From Actinomycetota bacterium (lineage in GTDB: Bacteria > Actinomycetota > Actinomycetes > Nanopelagicales > Nanopelagicaceae): DNA of 64,000 bases. The translations under genes were made by a program, and so were the position numbers. Location of the stretch: contig WLJX01000003.1 of the NCBI GenBank assembly GCA_009701575.1, positions 35,089-99,088 of the forward strand. Direction: 5' to 3'. Shown here piece by piece: positions 33,669-42,088 of the stretch; positions within the stretch are counted from its first letter, which is position 1, and each line of letters starts with the position of its first letter. Below the pieces are notes generated by a model, which saw only the letters and a list, made by a program, of their open reading frames with translations, did no database searches and was not told the DNA's origin.

Positions 33669-34865
33669 ACCGAGGGTAAAGCGAGCCACACATTCCACGT
33701 GGTGGGTCATCGGAAATAGGTCGAAGCCGACGATGTGATCTAGGTGATAACCGCCCTCTTCGAGTTGCTTGGCATCTCTTGCGAGCGAAGCAGGGTCGCA
33801 TGAAACATAAACAATTGTCCGTGGCTTCTTCGACATCATCTGCTTCACAACCATTTCACCGGCACCAGTCCGTGGCGGATCTAACAAAATAACATCAATC
33901 CGACTAATCAGTGGCAGCTTCTGTTCCACTCGGCCAGAATGAATCATTACATTTTTCTTCTTATCGAAAATCTTTAGCGCATCCTGGGTTGCCCGATGAC
34001 TTGATTCAATTAAGTGGACTTTCCCAATGTCGCCGATATCTTCAGATATTGGTGCAGTGAATAAGCCAACGCCACCATAAAGATCACAAACTTGATCTCC
34101 AGGGCGAAGTGCCAATAAATCCATAACCAATTTTGAAAGTGTTTCTGGCGCAGCTTTGTGACTCTGCCAGAAAGAGGTTGGTGATATTTCAAAAGTATGT
34201 TCGCCAACAACCTCGTGCAATTGCGTTGGGCCGGAAATACTTCGACCACCTCTTGAAACATTTCGTTCGCCGGAATTTGATACCGCAACTTCTAACCGAT
34301 CGTCGCCCTTCCAACTTCGCGAGAACATTGCCGGATCATTTATAGCTTCAACAGCAATTAAGCATTTATCAATCTCAGTAACTTCTTTACTGCGCGCAGA
34401 GAAGAGTCCAGGTTTGCCTTTCTTTGAAATCGAAAAGTCCATCCGTGTCCGCCAGTGCAGACCATCCTTTGGTTCAACTGAAACAACATCAAGATCTATT
34501 TCGATTCTGCCAAGACGCGAGAATTGTTCGCGAATTACCGACCGCTTTAACTCACTCTGTTTTGCAATATCAATATGTTGGAAGTCGCAACCACCGCATC
34601 CACCAGGAATCGCATACTTACAAGGTGGAACTACACGATCTTCAGATGCTTTAATAATTTCTACTGCATCGCCACGTGCTAATTTCGAAGATACCGAAGT
34701 TATTTCTACGACTGCTTCTTCGCCAGTGATTCCATAACGAACAAAAATTACTTGGCCCTTATGGCGCGCAATAAAATGGCCGCCATGCGCAATTGGTCCA
34801 ATTTCTACCGTTATCCGGTCGCCTACTTTTAACAAACTTTCGGCGTTTCCTATTTTGGATTCCAT
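33666..34865 (-). CDS. TrmA/RumA-family RNA (uracil-5-)-methyltransferase with TRAM domain
   Basis: The 399-residue protein starts with a TRAM RNA-binding domain (about 10-70: DRITVEIGPIAHGGHFIARH). A cysteine cluster that may hold Fe-S follows (CKYAIPGGCGGCDFQHI), then a SAM-dependent methyltransferase domain with CDLYGGVGLFT, LLDPPRTGAGE and the catalytic Cys region VYVSCDPASLARD. It should methylate a uridine in tRNA or 23S rRNA; which site cannot be told. It diverges from the TrkA gene with only 31 bp between start codons. Confidence 0.9.
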   Translation of the reverse strand: MESKIGNAESLLKVGDRITVEIGPIAHGGHFIARHKGQVIFVRYGITGEEAVVEITSVSSKLARGDAVEIIKASEDRVVPPCKYAIPGGCGGCDFQHIDIAKQSELKRSVIREQFSRLGRIEIDLDVVSVEPKDGLHWRTRMDFSISKKGKPGLFSARSKEVTEIDKCLIAVEAINDPAMFSRSWKGDDRLEVAVSNSGERNVSRGGRSISGPTQLHEVVGEHTFEISPTSFWQSHKAAPETLSKLVMDLLALRPGDQVCDLYGGVGLFTAPISEDIGDIGKVHLIESSHRATQDALKIFDKKKNVMIHSGRVEQKLPLISRIDVILLDPPRTGAGEMVVKQMMSKKPRTIVYVSCDPASLARDAKQLEEGGYHLDHIVGFDLFPMTHHVECVARFTLG

Positions 34866-34871
34866 AGATGA

Positions 34872-34877
34872 ACCTTA
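34872..34877 (-). promoter_or_regulatory. -10 hexamer TAAGGT, leaderless promoter of the RNA methyltransferase gene
   Basis: TAAGGT ends 6 nt before ATG 34865 and lies 6 bp from the divergent TrkA -10 element. Confidence 0.55.
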
Positions 34878-34883
34878 AGGGTG

Positions 34884-34889
34884 TAAGTT
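34884..34889 (+). promoter_or_regulatory. -10 hexamer TAAGTT, leaderless promoter of ceoB
   Basis: TAAGTT ends 7 nt before GTG 34897, supporting that GTG over the TTG at 34888 in the ORF track. Confidence 0.55.
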
Positions 34890-34896
34890 GTACTTC

Positions 34897-35559
34897 GTGC
34901 ACGTAGTGATTATGGGTTGCGGTCGAGTCGGTTCTGGTTTAGCCATTGATTTAGAGGCTGCCGGCCATTCAGTATCAATAATTGACCAAAATCAAGAGGC
35001 ATTTCGCAGATTGGGTCCAGATTTTAAAGGCCAAACAATCGCTGGAGTTGGATTCGATCGAGATATTTTGCTCGCAGCTGGAATTGAAAAGGCCGATGCC
35101 TTCGCTGCAGTTTCTAATGGTGATAATTCCAATATTTTGGCTGCGCGCGTTGCTCGCGAAACTTATGGCGTTGAAAAAGTTGTCGCACGTATTTACGATC
35201 CAGCTCGCGCAGAAATTTATCAACGTCTTGGTATTCCAACTGTGGCTACAGTTCTTTGGACAACAGACCAGATTATTCGTCGCCTTGCTCCGGAAGGCTC
35301 GCGTTCGGAGTGGCGCGATGCAAGTGGCGCTGTCCAATTATGTGAAGTAAATATCCACCGCGATTGGTTTGGACAACCAGTTTCTTTAATTGAAACTTCT
35401 ACGAAAGCCCGGGTTGCATTCGTTACTCGATTGGGTGAAGGAATGATTCCTACCGAAAATACTGCCCTCCAAGAGGGCGATTTGGTTCATGTAATGGTTA
35501 CGGATGCTGACCTCGCAGGCGTTGAAGCCACTCTTGCTAAATCTCCGGAAGAGGCTTAA
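34897..35559 (+). CDS. ceoB: TrkA-family potassium uptake regulatory subunit (CeoB-like)
   Basis: The 220-residue cytoplasmic protein has an RCK N domain with the NAD-binding HVVIMGCGRVGSGLA at its start and DQNQEAF after the second strand. A C-terminal RCK_C domain follows. It gates a Trk-type potassium channel in response to nucleotides. The membrane subunit is not in this window. The start is GTG 34897, which gives the conserved M-H-V-V-I-M-G-C-G-R beginning. The paralogous second TrkA gene follows after 5 bp, and the two probably form a heteromeric ring, as inferred for mycobacterial CeoB/CeoC. Confidence 0.92.
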   Translation: MHVVIMGCGRVGSGLAIDLEAAGHSVSIIDQNQEAFRRLGPDFKGQTIAGVGFDRDILLAAGIEKADAFAAVSNGDNSNILAARVARETYGVEKVVARIYDPARAEIYQRLGIPTVATVLWTTDQIIRRLAPEGSRSEWRDASGAVQLCEVNIHRDWFGQPVSLIETSTKARVAFVTRLGEGMIPTENTALQEGDLVHVMVTDADLAGVEATLAKSPEEA

Positions 35560-35564
35560 TCAAT

Positions 35565-36227
35565 ATGAGAATCGCGATTGCAGGTGCTGGGAATGTTGGT
35601 CGTTCAATTGCGCGCGAACTTATAGAAAATGGTCACCAAGTTCTTCTTATTGATCGCGATCCAAAGGCGCTAAAACTAGAGAGTGTTGCAAATGCCGAAT
35701 GGCTCATGGCTGATGTCTGCGAAATTTCGTCGCTAGATAATGCAAAGCTAGATACCTGCCAAGTAATGATCGCTGCAACCGGGGATGACAAGGTAAATCT
35801 CGTTGCCTCACTTTTAGCTAAGACTGAATATGGCGTTCCTAGAGTTGTAGCACGTGTAAATCACCCAAAAAATGAGTGGATGTTCGACTCCTCATGGGGC
35901 GTAGATGTATCAGTTTCAACTCCAAGAATTATCTCTGCAATTGTTGAAGAGGCTGTTTCAGTAGGAGATGTTGTTCGTCTATTCTCACTTCGCAAGGGTG
36001 AGGCAAGTTTGGTAGAAATTACCCTTCCAGAGGCGGCAAAATGTTTGGGTCGCACTGTTGAAGAGGTAGAACTACCCGAGAATGCAACACTTGCTGCAAT
36101 CGTTCGTGATGGTCAAGTAATAACTCCACATGCGCATGATGTTTACTCGGCTGGAGATGAACTGCTATTTGTTGCTACCGCCGCGGCTGAAGAATTGTTG
36201 AAGAACTGCTTTATCTCAAATAATTAA
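35565..36227 (+). CDS. ceoC: TrkA-family potassium uptake regulatory subunit (CeoC-like)
   Basis: The 220-residue paralogue of the preceding gene begins MRIAIAGAGNVGRSIARELIENGHQVLLIDRD, an intact RCK NAD-binding motif with acidic residue after the second strand. It ends in a TrkA-C domain (EEVELPENATLAAIVRDGQVITP). It is in the same transcription unit and probably assembles with CeoB on the potassium channel. Its last 4 bp overlap the convergent DUF3159 gene. Confidence 0.92.
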   Translation: MRIAIAGAGNVGRSIARELIENGHQVLLIDRDPKALKLESVANAEWLMADVCEISSLDNAKLDTCQVMIAATGDDKVNLVASLLAKTEYGVPRVVARVNHPKNEWMFDSSWGVDVSVSTPRIISAIVEEAVSVGDVVRLFSLRKGEASLVEITLPEAAKCLGRTVEEVELPENATLAAIVRDGQVITPHAHDVYSAGDELLFVATAAAEELLKNCFISNN

Positions 36228-36832
36228 TCGGCCTTTGCAGTAGAAACAGATCTAATTACTAACCAAGTTCCCCAAAGCGTCGCCAAGTAAAGTGGGAATC
36301 CTAAGAAAATATTTGCAATCCCGAGTGCATTTAATTGATTAGCTTTGAAGAGCGGATACTGAACCACCAGACGTATAGCAAATAGTGCAAACCAGATCCA
36401 AGTCGCTTTCTTATAGGCAGCCATACGAGCCGGATTTTTCCGCCAATTTAAATTCTCTCCCAATATTGGACCTAGAAGAACACCGATTAGCGGCCACTTC
36501 ACAAGAATTGAAATTAGATAGACCAAGGCAAAGGCCGAGTTTTTCCAGAGACTAGGAGCGTAATAATCTTTCGCCTCACCAGTCTTCCAAGCGAACCATC
36601 CGCAGAAAGCGATTCCGATAAAACCGGAGATTGAATGCGTCAAAGTATCGCGTTTGATTAACCGCCAAATCATTAAAAGCGCAGCAGTTGCAATTGAGAT
36701 ATATAAACAAGCTTTTAAATTATGAGTGACGTTATAAGTAAGTAGAAAAATTAGCGATGGAATTGTGGAATCAATTATTCCCTTCTTGCCACCAAGCGCT
36801 GTTACTACTTTTGCTTTCTCTTCATCCTGCAT
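36224..36832 (-). CDS. DUF3159-family membrane protein
   Basis: The 202-residue protein has about five to six hydrophobic helices (IIDSTIPSLIFLLTYNVTHNLK; ALLMIWRLIKRD) and fits the actinobacterial family DUF3159, found beside ceoB/ceoC and dut in many genomes. The function is unknown. It is overlapped by one base with dut and sits in a dut-containing operon. DUF3710, which often lies between dut and DUF3159 in relatives, is missing here. Confidence 0.85.
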   Translation of the reverse strand: MQDEEKAKVVTALGGKKGIIDSTIPSLIFLLTYNVTHNLKACLYISIATAALLMIWRLIKRDTLTHSISGFIGIAFCGWFAWKTGEAKDYYAPSLWKNSAFALVYLISILVKWPLIGVLLGPILGENLNWRKNPARMAAYKKATWIWFALFAIRLVVQYPLFKANQLNALGIANIFLGFPLYLATLWGTWLVIRSVSTAKAD

Positions 36833-37275
36833 CAGCCTTTACCTCCAGTAGAACCAAATCCACCAGTACCTCGATCTGAACCGGGCAGGGTTTTAACTTC
36901 AACAAATTCTGCGTGTTCAACTCTTTGAATAACCAACTGCGCGATCCGATCTCCTTTTTTAAATGAGATCGCCGCTTTCGGATCGTGATTGATTAAAATT
37001 ATTTGTAGCTCACCGCGAAAACCAGCGTCAACTGTCCCTGGGGAATTAACCATTGTGACGCCATGCTTTATCGCCAAACCAGATCGTGGGTGAACAAGCG
37101 CAACATAACCATTTGGAAGTGCAATTGAAATTCCGGTTGGAACTAGTATCCGCTCCCCCGGTTGGAGAGTTACATCAATTCTGGATGTTAAATCAGCGCC
37201 AGCATCGCCCGGCTTTGCATAGCTCGGCAGCGGAACCGAAGAATCCAAGCGAGTGATTAAGATTTCAACGCTCAT
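36832..37275 (-). CDS. dut: dUTP diphosphatase
   Basis: The 147-residue trimeric enzyme hydrolyses dUTP to dUMP, keeping uracil out of DNA and supplying thymidylate synthesis. All five family motifs are visible: AGADLTS, the HPRSGLAIKHG serine motif, GTVDAGFRGEL with the catalytic Asp, DRIAQLV, and the C-terminal RGTGGFGSTG. Its start overlaps the thioesterase gene (ATGA) and its end overlaps DUF3159, so the three are one operon. Confidence 0.96.
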   Translation of the reverse strand: MSVEILITRLDSSVPLPSYAKPGDAGADLTSRIDVTLQPGERILVPTGISIALPNGYVALVHPRSGLAIKHGVTMVNSPGTVDAGFRGELQIILINHDPKAAISFKKGDRIAQLVIQRVEHAEFVEVKTLPGSDRGTGGFGSTGGKG

Positions 37276-37856
37276 GGATTAATTTCAAACTCTGGATCAA
37301 CAAATGCAAGAAGCTCAGGATGCGCAGTTACGTGATCCAAGTAGGCCTTAGGTGCATTGTCTAAGAAGTGCTGCATTGGAACTACTACAAAGAGAGCTGC
37401 TGCTCTCACTGCAATCGGACCATCAACTGAATCAATCCGACCGACTGCGCTGCAATAAACTTTACGATTAACCTGGCCGGTAATTTCCGCACTTATATGC
37501 AGCACTGTTCCCAGCGGGACTGGAAGCAGAAAATCAGTTTCCAACCTTGCAGTAACTGCTGGAGAGCGAATCAACCACATTAGTTTTCCAAGAGCCTCAT
37601 CAAAAGCAAGTGATAAGAGTCCGCCGTGTGCAAGTCCTGGTGCGCCTTGATGATCTTCGGTAACGGTAAACACTGCAGTTAAATTCTGACCCTCTCCGGC
37701 ATGTGCAACTAAATGCAGACCAGTTGGATGCAATTCTCCACAACCAAAACAATGTCCAAAATGTGAAGGAATTTTTGTTCCGGGAAGCGGCGCCTTTGCA
37801 TGACGTGGTGGAATCTCTGCACCCTCCGGTGGCACCGTACTTGGAACGCGACTCAT
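37272..37856 (-). CDS. PaaI-type hotdog-fold thioesterase
   Basis: A 194-residue protein with the PaaI thioesterase hotdog core, including the HQGAPGLAHGGLLSLAFDEALGKL segment with its catalytic-type HGG and the Asp/Glu on the following helix. A 45-residue N-terminal extension contains CFGCGELHPTGL, a family-typical start. It should hydrolyse an acyl- or aryl-CoA. The gene has a leaderless promoter (TAGGCT 6 nt before ATG 37856) and drives the operon with dut. Confidence 0.85.
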   Translation of the reverse strand: MSRVPSTVPPEGAEIPPRHAKAPLPGTKIPSHFGHCFGCGELHPTGLHLVAHAGEGQNLTAVFTVTEDHQGAPGLAHGGLLSLAFDEALGKLMWLIRSPAVTARLETDFLLPVPLGTVLHISAEITGQVNRKVYCSAVGRIDSVDGPIAVRAAALFVVVPMQHFLDNAPKAYLDHVTAHPELLAFVDPEFEINP

Positions 37857-37862
37857 GAGTGA

Positions 37863-37868
37863 AGCCTA
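37863..37868 (-). promoter_or_regulatory. -10 hexamer TAGGCT, leaderless promoter of the thioesterase-dut-DUF3159 operon
   Basis: TAGGCT ends 6 nt before ATG 37856. Confidence 0.55.
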
Positions 37869-37911
37869 ACCCGTGATGATGTCTGAGCAAATAAACGCAA
37901 CGGTTATGCCG

Positions 37912-37917
37912 TAGCGT
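37912..37917 (+). promoter_or_regulatory. -10 hexamer TAGCGT, leaderless promoter of the DUF3093 gene
   Basis: TAGCGT ends 6 nt before GTG 37924. Confidence 0.45.
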
Positions 37918-37923
37918 GCGCCT

Positions 37924-38406
37924 GTGGGAAAAATTAATAGACATAAAGATTTGGACTACGGGGTTCCGATTTATCAAGAGAAGATGAATTGGAGCAAATC
38001 GCTCTGGCTCTTTGTGATATTTATGGCAGCCTCAGTTTCCTTATCAATTTGGGCGGCCCTAGGAAATGGAGCTGCGCTTGCTGTCTCCTTAATACAACTT
38101 GGCCTACTAATTTTTGTAGCCAAGCGAACTGCTCTGGTGATAACAGTTACGAAAGGCTGGTTGCTAGTTGGACCTGCAGCCATAGAGCGGGCTTTTATCC
38201 ATAATTTCAAAGCCTTGGAATCCGCAGAATTTAAACGTATCCGAGGCGTGGACGCTGATCCTGCAAGTTTTCTGCAAATTAGATTTTGGGTAAGCACTGC
38301 AATCAAAATTGATTTAAGGGATCCAAAAGATAAAACGCCCTATTGGCTAATTAGCACCAATAGAGCGAGTGAGTTAGCTAAATTACTTAACGTTGCAGAA
38401 CGCTAA
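37924..38406 (+). CDS. DUF3093-family membrane protein
   Basis: The 160-residue protein has two adjacent hydrophobic helices near residues 22-60 (LWLFVIFMAASVSLSIWAA; LAVSLIQLGLLIFVA), then a cytoplasmic beta-rich domain containing PYWLISTNRASELAKLL. It matches the actinobacterial DUF3093 family by position next to dut and DUF4193 and by its C-terminal W-L-I-S-T-R-like motif. The function is unknown. It ends 1 bp from the convergent DUF4193 gene. Confidence 0.85.
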   Translation: MGKINRHKDLDYGVPIYQEKMNWSKSLWLFVIFMAASVSLSIWAALGNGAALAVSLIQLGLLIFVAKRTALVITVTKGWLLVGPAAIERAFIHNFKALESAEFKRIRGVDADPASFLQIRFWVSTAIKIDLRDPKDKTPYWLISTNRASELAKLLNVAER

Positions 38407-38407
38407 A

Positions 38408-38704
38408 TTAAGCACAATCTTTACAGACTGCTTTTGCACCTTCACCTTTTGCAAGTTGTGAAGCGTGGTGAACTAAGAAACATCTTGAGCAAGTAAATTC
38501 ATCTTCTTGCTTTGGAACTACGCGAACCGTTAACTCTTCGCCTGAAAGATCAGCGCCTGGAAGTTCAAGATTCTCGGCCGCATCCTCTTCGTCAATATCT
38601 ACTTGACCAGATTGAGCATCTGCTCTGCGAGCTTTGAGTTCTTCAAGTGATTCTTCATGAAGTTCTTCATCTTGCTTTCGAGGTGTGTCGTAATCCGTTG
38701 CCAT
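38408..38704 (-). CDS. DUF4193-family zinc-ribbon protein
   Basis: A 98-residue acidic protein ending in a zinc ribbon, FTCSRCFLVHHASQLAKGEGAKAVCKDCA, with paired CxxC motifs. The N-terminal TDYDTPRKQDEELHEESLEELKARR is typical of actinobacterial DUF4193. It is translated from ATG 38704 behind one of the strongest Shine-Dalgarno sequences in the window (AGGAGGAGG), suggesting high expression. TTGGCA and TTAAGT at about -35/-10 spacing lie upstream. The family resembles small RNA-polymerase-associated proteins, but the function is unproven. Confidence 0.9.
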   Translation of the reverse strand: MATDYDTPRKQDEELHEESLEELKARRADAQSGQVDIDEEDAAENLELPGADLSGEELTVRVVPKQEDEFTCSRCFLVHHASQLAKGEGAKAVCKDCA

Positions 38705-38849
38705 GGCACCTCCTCCTAAAACTTAATGCAGCAATTCATTTAACTGCCAACAGGGCGGATAGTGTCGTATAACTAGCCCGCTTACCTAATCAACTCTCGG
38801 CGTGTCGAAATTATTCCCGCCTACAGCACTCATACTGCTTAAATTTTGA

Positions 38850-39818
38850 TTAATCCTTAATGCGAATTGGATTCTGCCCTCTAGCAACTAAACGATCGAA
38901 GTGAGCATCTCGTTTTTCTACAAATTTAGAGACATCAGCTTCTGCTGCAGCTATATATGCAGCTAACTCATCACGAGCGGCTGCGCCCTCGGCCGTGAAA
39001 TCTTCTCTACCGAAAATATTCCAAGCACGCAGAACTGGAGCAACTACATCTTCTAAGTGAGACTTTGGATCATAAATACCAGCAAGTGCAATCTGTACAG
39101 ACTTTCTTCCCCAACCTGGCATTCCCGCACCCGGCATTTGAAAATTAGTTACGACATCCTTAATTGCAACCATTGCCGCATTTGGCTCCATATCAATCGC
39201 GGCACCGAGTAAATTACGATAGAACAACATATGTAAATTCTCATCAAGCGCAACTCGTGCCAACATACCCTCGCAAATAGAATCATTTGAAATTCGACCA
39301 GTATTGCGATGTGAAATACGAGTAGCTAGTTCTTGGAATGTTACATAAGAAACAGTGTGCAACATATCGTTGTCATAAGGTGTTTGATAACCCGCCATCA
39401 TGTGGGCCATGCGTAAATCTTCAAGTTCATTTGGATCTACGCCACGAGTAGCCATTAGATAGTCACGCATAACAATTCCGTGACGAGCTTCTTCAGCAGT
39501 CCAGCGATTGATCCAGGTATTCCATGCACCTTCGCGGCTCATCGAGACTGCAATTTCGGTGTGGTAACTCGGCAGATTATCTTCGGTAAGTAAATTTAGA
39601 ATTAGTGAATCTTGCGCAATCGCACTTAGCTTTGAATCTTTAGCCTCCCATGCATCGCCATTGAGTGGACCAGCAAAGGTCCGACCCTCACTCCAAGGGA
39701 CATATTCGTGGGGGTACCAATCTTTTGTTGTTGCAACGTGGCGCTCTAGCTCGACCTCAACAACTGGTTCTAAATCGCGAATTAACCGCGACTGAATCTT
39801 CGGATCGATTGATGCCAT
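38850..39818 (-). CDS. acyl-ACP desaturase (ferritin-like di-iron)
   Basis: The 322-residue protein is a soluble acyl-ACP desaturase of the plant stearoyl-ACP/mycobacterial DesA type, which introduces a double bond into acyl-ACP. The two di-iron E-x2-H motifs are visible as EEARH in RWTAEEARHGIVMRDYL and DENLH in LDENLHMLFYRN, with further Glu ligands in the intervening helices. It provides membrane unsaturation. The gene is monocistronic and probably leaderless (TAAGTT 6 nt before ATG 39818). Confidence 0.92.
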   Translation of the reverse strand: MASIDPKIQSRLIRDLEPVVEVELERHVATTKDWYPHEYVPWSEGRTFAGPLNGDAWEAKDSKLSAIAQDSLILNLLTEDNLPSYHTEIAVSMSREGAWNTWINRWTAEEARHGIVMRDYLMATRGVDPNELEDLRMAHMMAGYQTPYDNDMLHTVSYVTFQELATRISHRNTGRISNDSICEGMLARVALDENLHMLFYRNLLGAAIDMEPNAAMVAIKDVVTNFQMPGAGMPGWGRKSVQIALAGIYDPKSHLEDVVAPVLRAWNIFGREDFTAEGAAARDELAAYIAAAEADVSKFVEKRDAHFDRLVARGQNPIRIKD

Positions 39819-39824
39819 TGGGGG

Positions 39825-39830
39825 AACTTA
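39825..39830 (-). promoter_or_regulatory. -10 hexamer TAAGTT, leaderless promoter of the desaturase gene
   Basis: TAAGTT ends 6 nt before ATG 39818. Confidence 0.55.
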
Positions 39831-39866
39831 GCGCAGGTATTGCGCTACTCGCGAGTTAAAAACCAA

Positions 39867-40577
39867 TTAGTTGGGGCGATTCTTGGTGCGAATTCGTGCC
39901 TGCTCTAATCGCCACTTCGCAATTTCGCCATGATTACCTGAGAGTAGAACGTCAGGAACGCTTAATCCACGCCACTCTTTTGGTTTTGTGTAATTTGGAT
40001 ATTCCACCAAAGCCCCATCATCAGATGTCAAAGTGTGTGACTCTTCATCAAGTGAGGCTGGGTTACCAATAACACCTGGCAGCAAGCGAATGATCGCTTC
40101 CATAATGACAAGTGTCGCTACTTCTCCGCCACCTAAAACATAATCTCCGATAGATATTTCACGAACCTTAAAGTTTTTCTGAGTAGCGTAGAAATCACTT
40201 ACCCGAACATCGATCCCTTCGTAGCGCCCACAAGCGAATATCAAGTGTTTAGACTTAGTTAGCTCAATCGCAAGCTCTTGGGTTAACTTCTGTCCGGCCG
40301 GTGTCAAAACTATTAATTCATGGACTTCATTAGGAACAAGCTCTGCAACCTCATCAATTGCACTGCCCCAAGGTTCTGGTGACATCACCATTCCAGCGCC
40401 ACCACCATAAGGTGTGTCATCAACTGAACCATGAACATCACTTGTTTGGTCGCGAAGATCGTGTATCCCAATGGAAATTAGACCAGCGGCTTGCGCCTTG
40501 CCAATTAGCGAAAGATTTAGCGGCGCTAAATATTCAGGAAATATCGTGATTACATCAAAGCGATTTACATTACTCAT
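39867..40577 (-). CDS. trmD: tRNA (guanine-37-N1)-methyltransferase
   Basis: The 236-residue SPOUT methyltransferase modifies G37 of tRNAs to prevent frameshifting. The trefoil-knot SAM site is seen in CGRYEGIDVRV, EISIGDYVLGGGEVA and RLLPGVIGNPASLDEESH. The N-terminal ITIFPEYLAPL and DDTPYGGGAGMVMSPEP are standard. It overlaps rimM by 8 bp and closes the rpsP-KH-rimM-trmD operon. Confidence 0.97.
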   Translation of the reverse strand: MSNVNRFDVITIFPEYLAPLNLSLIGKAQAAGLISIGIHDLRDQTSDVHGSVDDTPYGGGAGMVMSPEPWGSAIDEVAELVPNEVHELIVLTPAGQKLTQELAIELTKSKHLIFACGRYEGIDVRVSDFYATQKNFKVREISIGDYVLGGGEVATLVIMEAIIRLLPGVIGNPASLDEESHTLTSDDGALVEYPNYTKPKEWRGLSVPDVLLSGNHGEIAKWRLEQARIRTKNRPN

Positions 40578-41073
40578 CTAACAGTCCAATAGGTGGGACT
40601 ATAACGATTCTGCGATTTTTAACATCCACGATAGGAACTATAGCTTTTACGAATGGAATCAAAACTTCACGACCGTTGTAATCAACGGCGAGCACATCTT
40701 GCCCGGGCAGATTAATAACATCTTTAACGGGACCGATTTCAAGTCCAGCATCCGTTGTTACTTGGCATTGAAGCAACTGTTGAACATGGAAATCATCTTC
40801 AGTTGAGTCTGCATCTATATCTACATCAGCAAGCAAAAGTACGTTTCTCAGTTTTTCAATTTCATTACGATTGCTCACTCCAGCAAATCCCAATAGAAGC
40901 GTTCCGTTATGGTCTCTAACTGATGTAATGGTTAGTGGGCCAAAAGTTGATGGCTCCGTCGCAAGGACAGAGCCAACATAAAATCGATCTTCGGGTTGAT
41001 CAGTACGAACTTCTACAGTCGCCTCACCAAGAACTCCATGTGCGCGACCAATTCTGGCAACGACAAGTTGCAC
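40570..41073 (-). CDS. rimM: ribosome maturation factor RimM
   Basis: The 167-residue protein assists assembly of the 30S head around S19. It has the N-terminal beta-barrel opening VVARIGRAHGVLGEATVEVRTDQP and the C-terminal PRC-barrel part (IGPVKDVINLPGQDVLAVDY with VLIPFVKAIVPIVDV). It starts at GTG 41073, 2 bp after the KH-domain gene, and overlaps trmD. The operon order is universal in Actinobacteria. Confidence 0.96.
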   Translation of the reverse strand: MQLVVARIGRAHGVLGEATVEVRTDQPEDRFYVGSVLATEPSTFGPLTITSVRDHNGTLLLGFAGVSNRNEIEKLRNVLLLADVDIDADSTEDDFHVQQLLQCQVTTDAGLEIGPVKDVINLPGQDVLAVDYNGREVLIPFVKAIVPIVDVKNRRIVIVPPIGLLDE

Positions 41074-41075
41074 TA

Positions 41076-41315
41076 TTAGCGAGCCTCGTCAGCCTCGATG
41101 AGATCTACGCGAACTGAACGACCAGCAATCGCACTAATAACTGTGCGAAGTGCACGTGCAGTGCGACCATTGCGGCCAATCACTTTGCCAATGTCATCTG
41201 GATTAACTCGAACTTCTAGCGTTGTCCCACGACGATGATCCTTAGTTGTAATAACTACATCATCAGGATTATCAACAATCCCCTTAACTAGATGTTCTAG
41301 CGCTTCGTCAATCAT
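41076..41315 (-). CDS. khpA: KH-domain RNA-binding protein (KhpA/YlqC family)
   Basis: A 79-residue single KH domain with the RNA-binding GxxG loop in IGKVIGRNGRTARALRTVI. It is the standard small RNA-binding protein encoded between rpsP and rimM and is thought to bind rRNA or mRNAs in partnership with a Jag/KhpB protein. It is spaced 2 bp from both neighbours, so it is expressed with them. Confidence 0.95.
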   Translation of the reverse strand: MIDEALEHLVKGIVDNPDDVVITTKDHRRGTTLEVRVNPDDIGKVIGRNGRTARALRTVISAIAGRSVRVDLIEADEAR

Positions 41316-41317
41316 TG

Positions 41318-41893
41318 TTATTCAGCTGCCGCTTCTGGAGTAGCTTCAACTGGAGTTTCAAGCGTTTCACTTACTTCTGCTTCTACTGAAGCTGGAGTTT
41401 CAAGAGTTTCAGTCACATTTGTTTCAACTGAAGCTGGAACCACTGCCTCATTCGATTCTGTCTCAGCTTGGACAGGAGCAGGAGCAGCCTTTGCAGCTAA
41501 CTTCTCGGCGGCCTTCTTCTTCATAGTTGTCGCGCCATCTGCTGGCTCGTTCATTGCATCTTTAACAGCTGCTTCGTATGCAATGCGCTTATGTGGCTTC
41601 TCCGCAATTTTCTTAAGTGTTCCCTCTGAACCAGGAAGACCCTTGAACTTCTGCCAATCACCAGTAATTTTTAATAGCGCTGCTACTGCTTCAGTTGGTT
41701 GTGCACCAACAGATAACCAGTACTGAGCGCGGTCTGATGTAACTTCAATCAGTGATGGCTCTGAACCTGGTGAGTAACGGCCGATCTCTTCAATTGCACG
41801 TGAGTTACGAGCTGCACGTGAATCTGAAACTACGATACGAAAATGTGGGGTGCGGATTTTTCCCATACGCATTAATCTAATTTTTACGGCCAC
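41318..41893 (-). CDS. rpsP: 30S ribosomal protein S16 with extended acidic repeat tail
   Basis: The first about 85 residues are canonical S16 ([36 protein letters not shown]). A linker rich in Lys/Ala and then a roughly 50-residue Ala/Glu/Thr/Val tail follow. The tail repeats the phrase [23 protein letters not shown], so the protein is 191 residues instead of the usual 80-150. The tail is probably disordered and exposed. GTG 41893 follows AAGGAG. It leads the ribosome-maturation operon. Confidence 0.95.
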   Translation of the reverse strand: MAVKIRLMRMGKIRTPHFRIVVSDSRAARNSRAIEEIGRYSPGSEPSLIEVTSDRAQYWLSVGAQPTEAVAALLKITGDWQKFKGLPGSEGTLKKIAEKPHKRIAYEAAVKDAMNEPADGATTMKKKAAEKLAAKAAPAPVQAETESNEAVVPASVETNVTETLETPASVEAEVSETLETPVEATPEAAAE

Positions 41894-41965
41894 GAAGGCT
41901 TTCTCCTTGTTTTAAGCGGAATTAATTTCGTTGTGACAGTGGGAGCGTCACTCAAAAAATAAAAC

Positions 41966-42088
41966 CTATTTGAAAATATCTTTCACCTCTTGGCGAAGAT
42001 CGCTTGGGGGTAGAGGGCCCCTTGCAGGAGGCCAATCTTGCCAGCCACAAGCGCATAACCCAAATTGCGATTTTGCTCTGGATATCAG
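41966..42088 (-). CDS. possible 40-residue protein overlapping the ffh stop (non-ATG start)
   Basis: An open frame not in the ORF track ends at TAG 41966 and reads ISRAKSQFGLCACGWQDWP then PARGPLPPSDLRQEVKDIFK. This looks more protein-like (CxC, Trp, a terminal helix) than random intergenic sequence. No ATG, GTG or TTG is available. The only candidate is CTG 42088, whose CTGA overlaps the ffh stop codon as a 4-base overlap. The frame is also open upstream within ffh to 42133, so a remnant or a frameshift product is possible. I do not recognise the sequence. Confidence 0.25.
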   Translation of the reverse strand: MISRAKSQFGLCACGWQDWPPARGPLPPSDLRQEVKDIFK

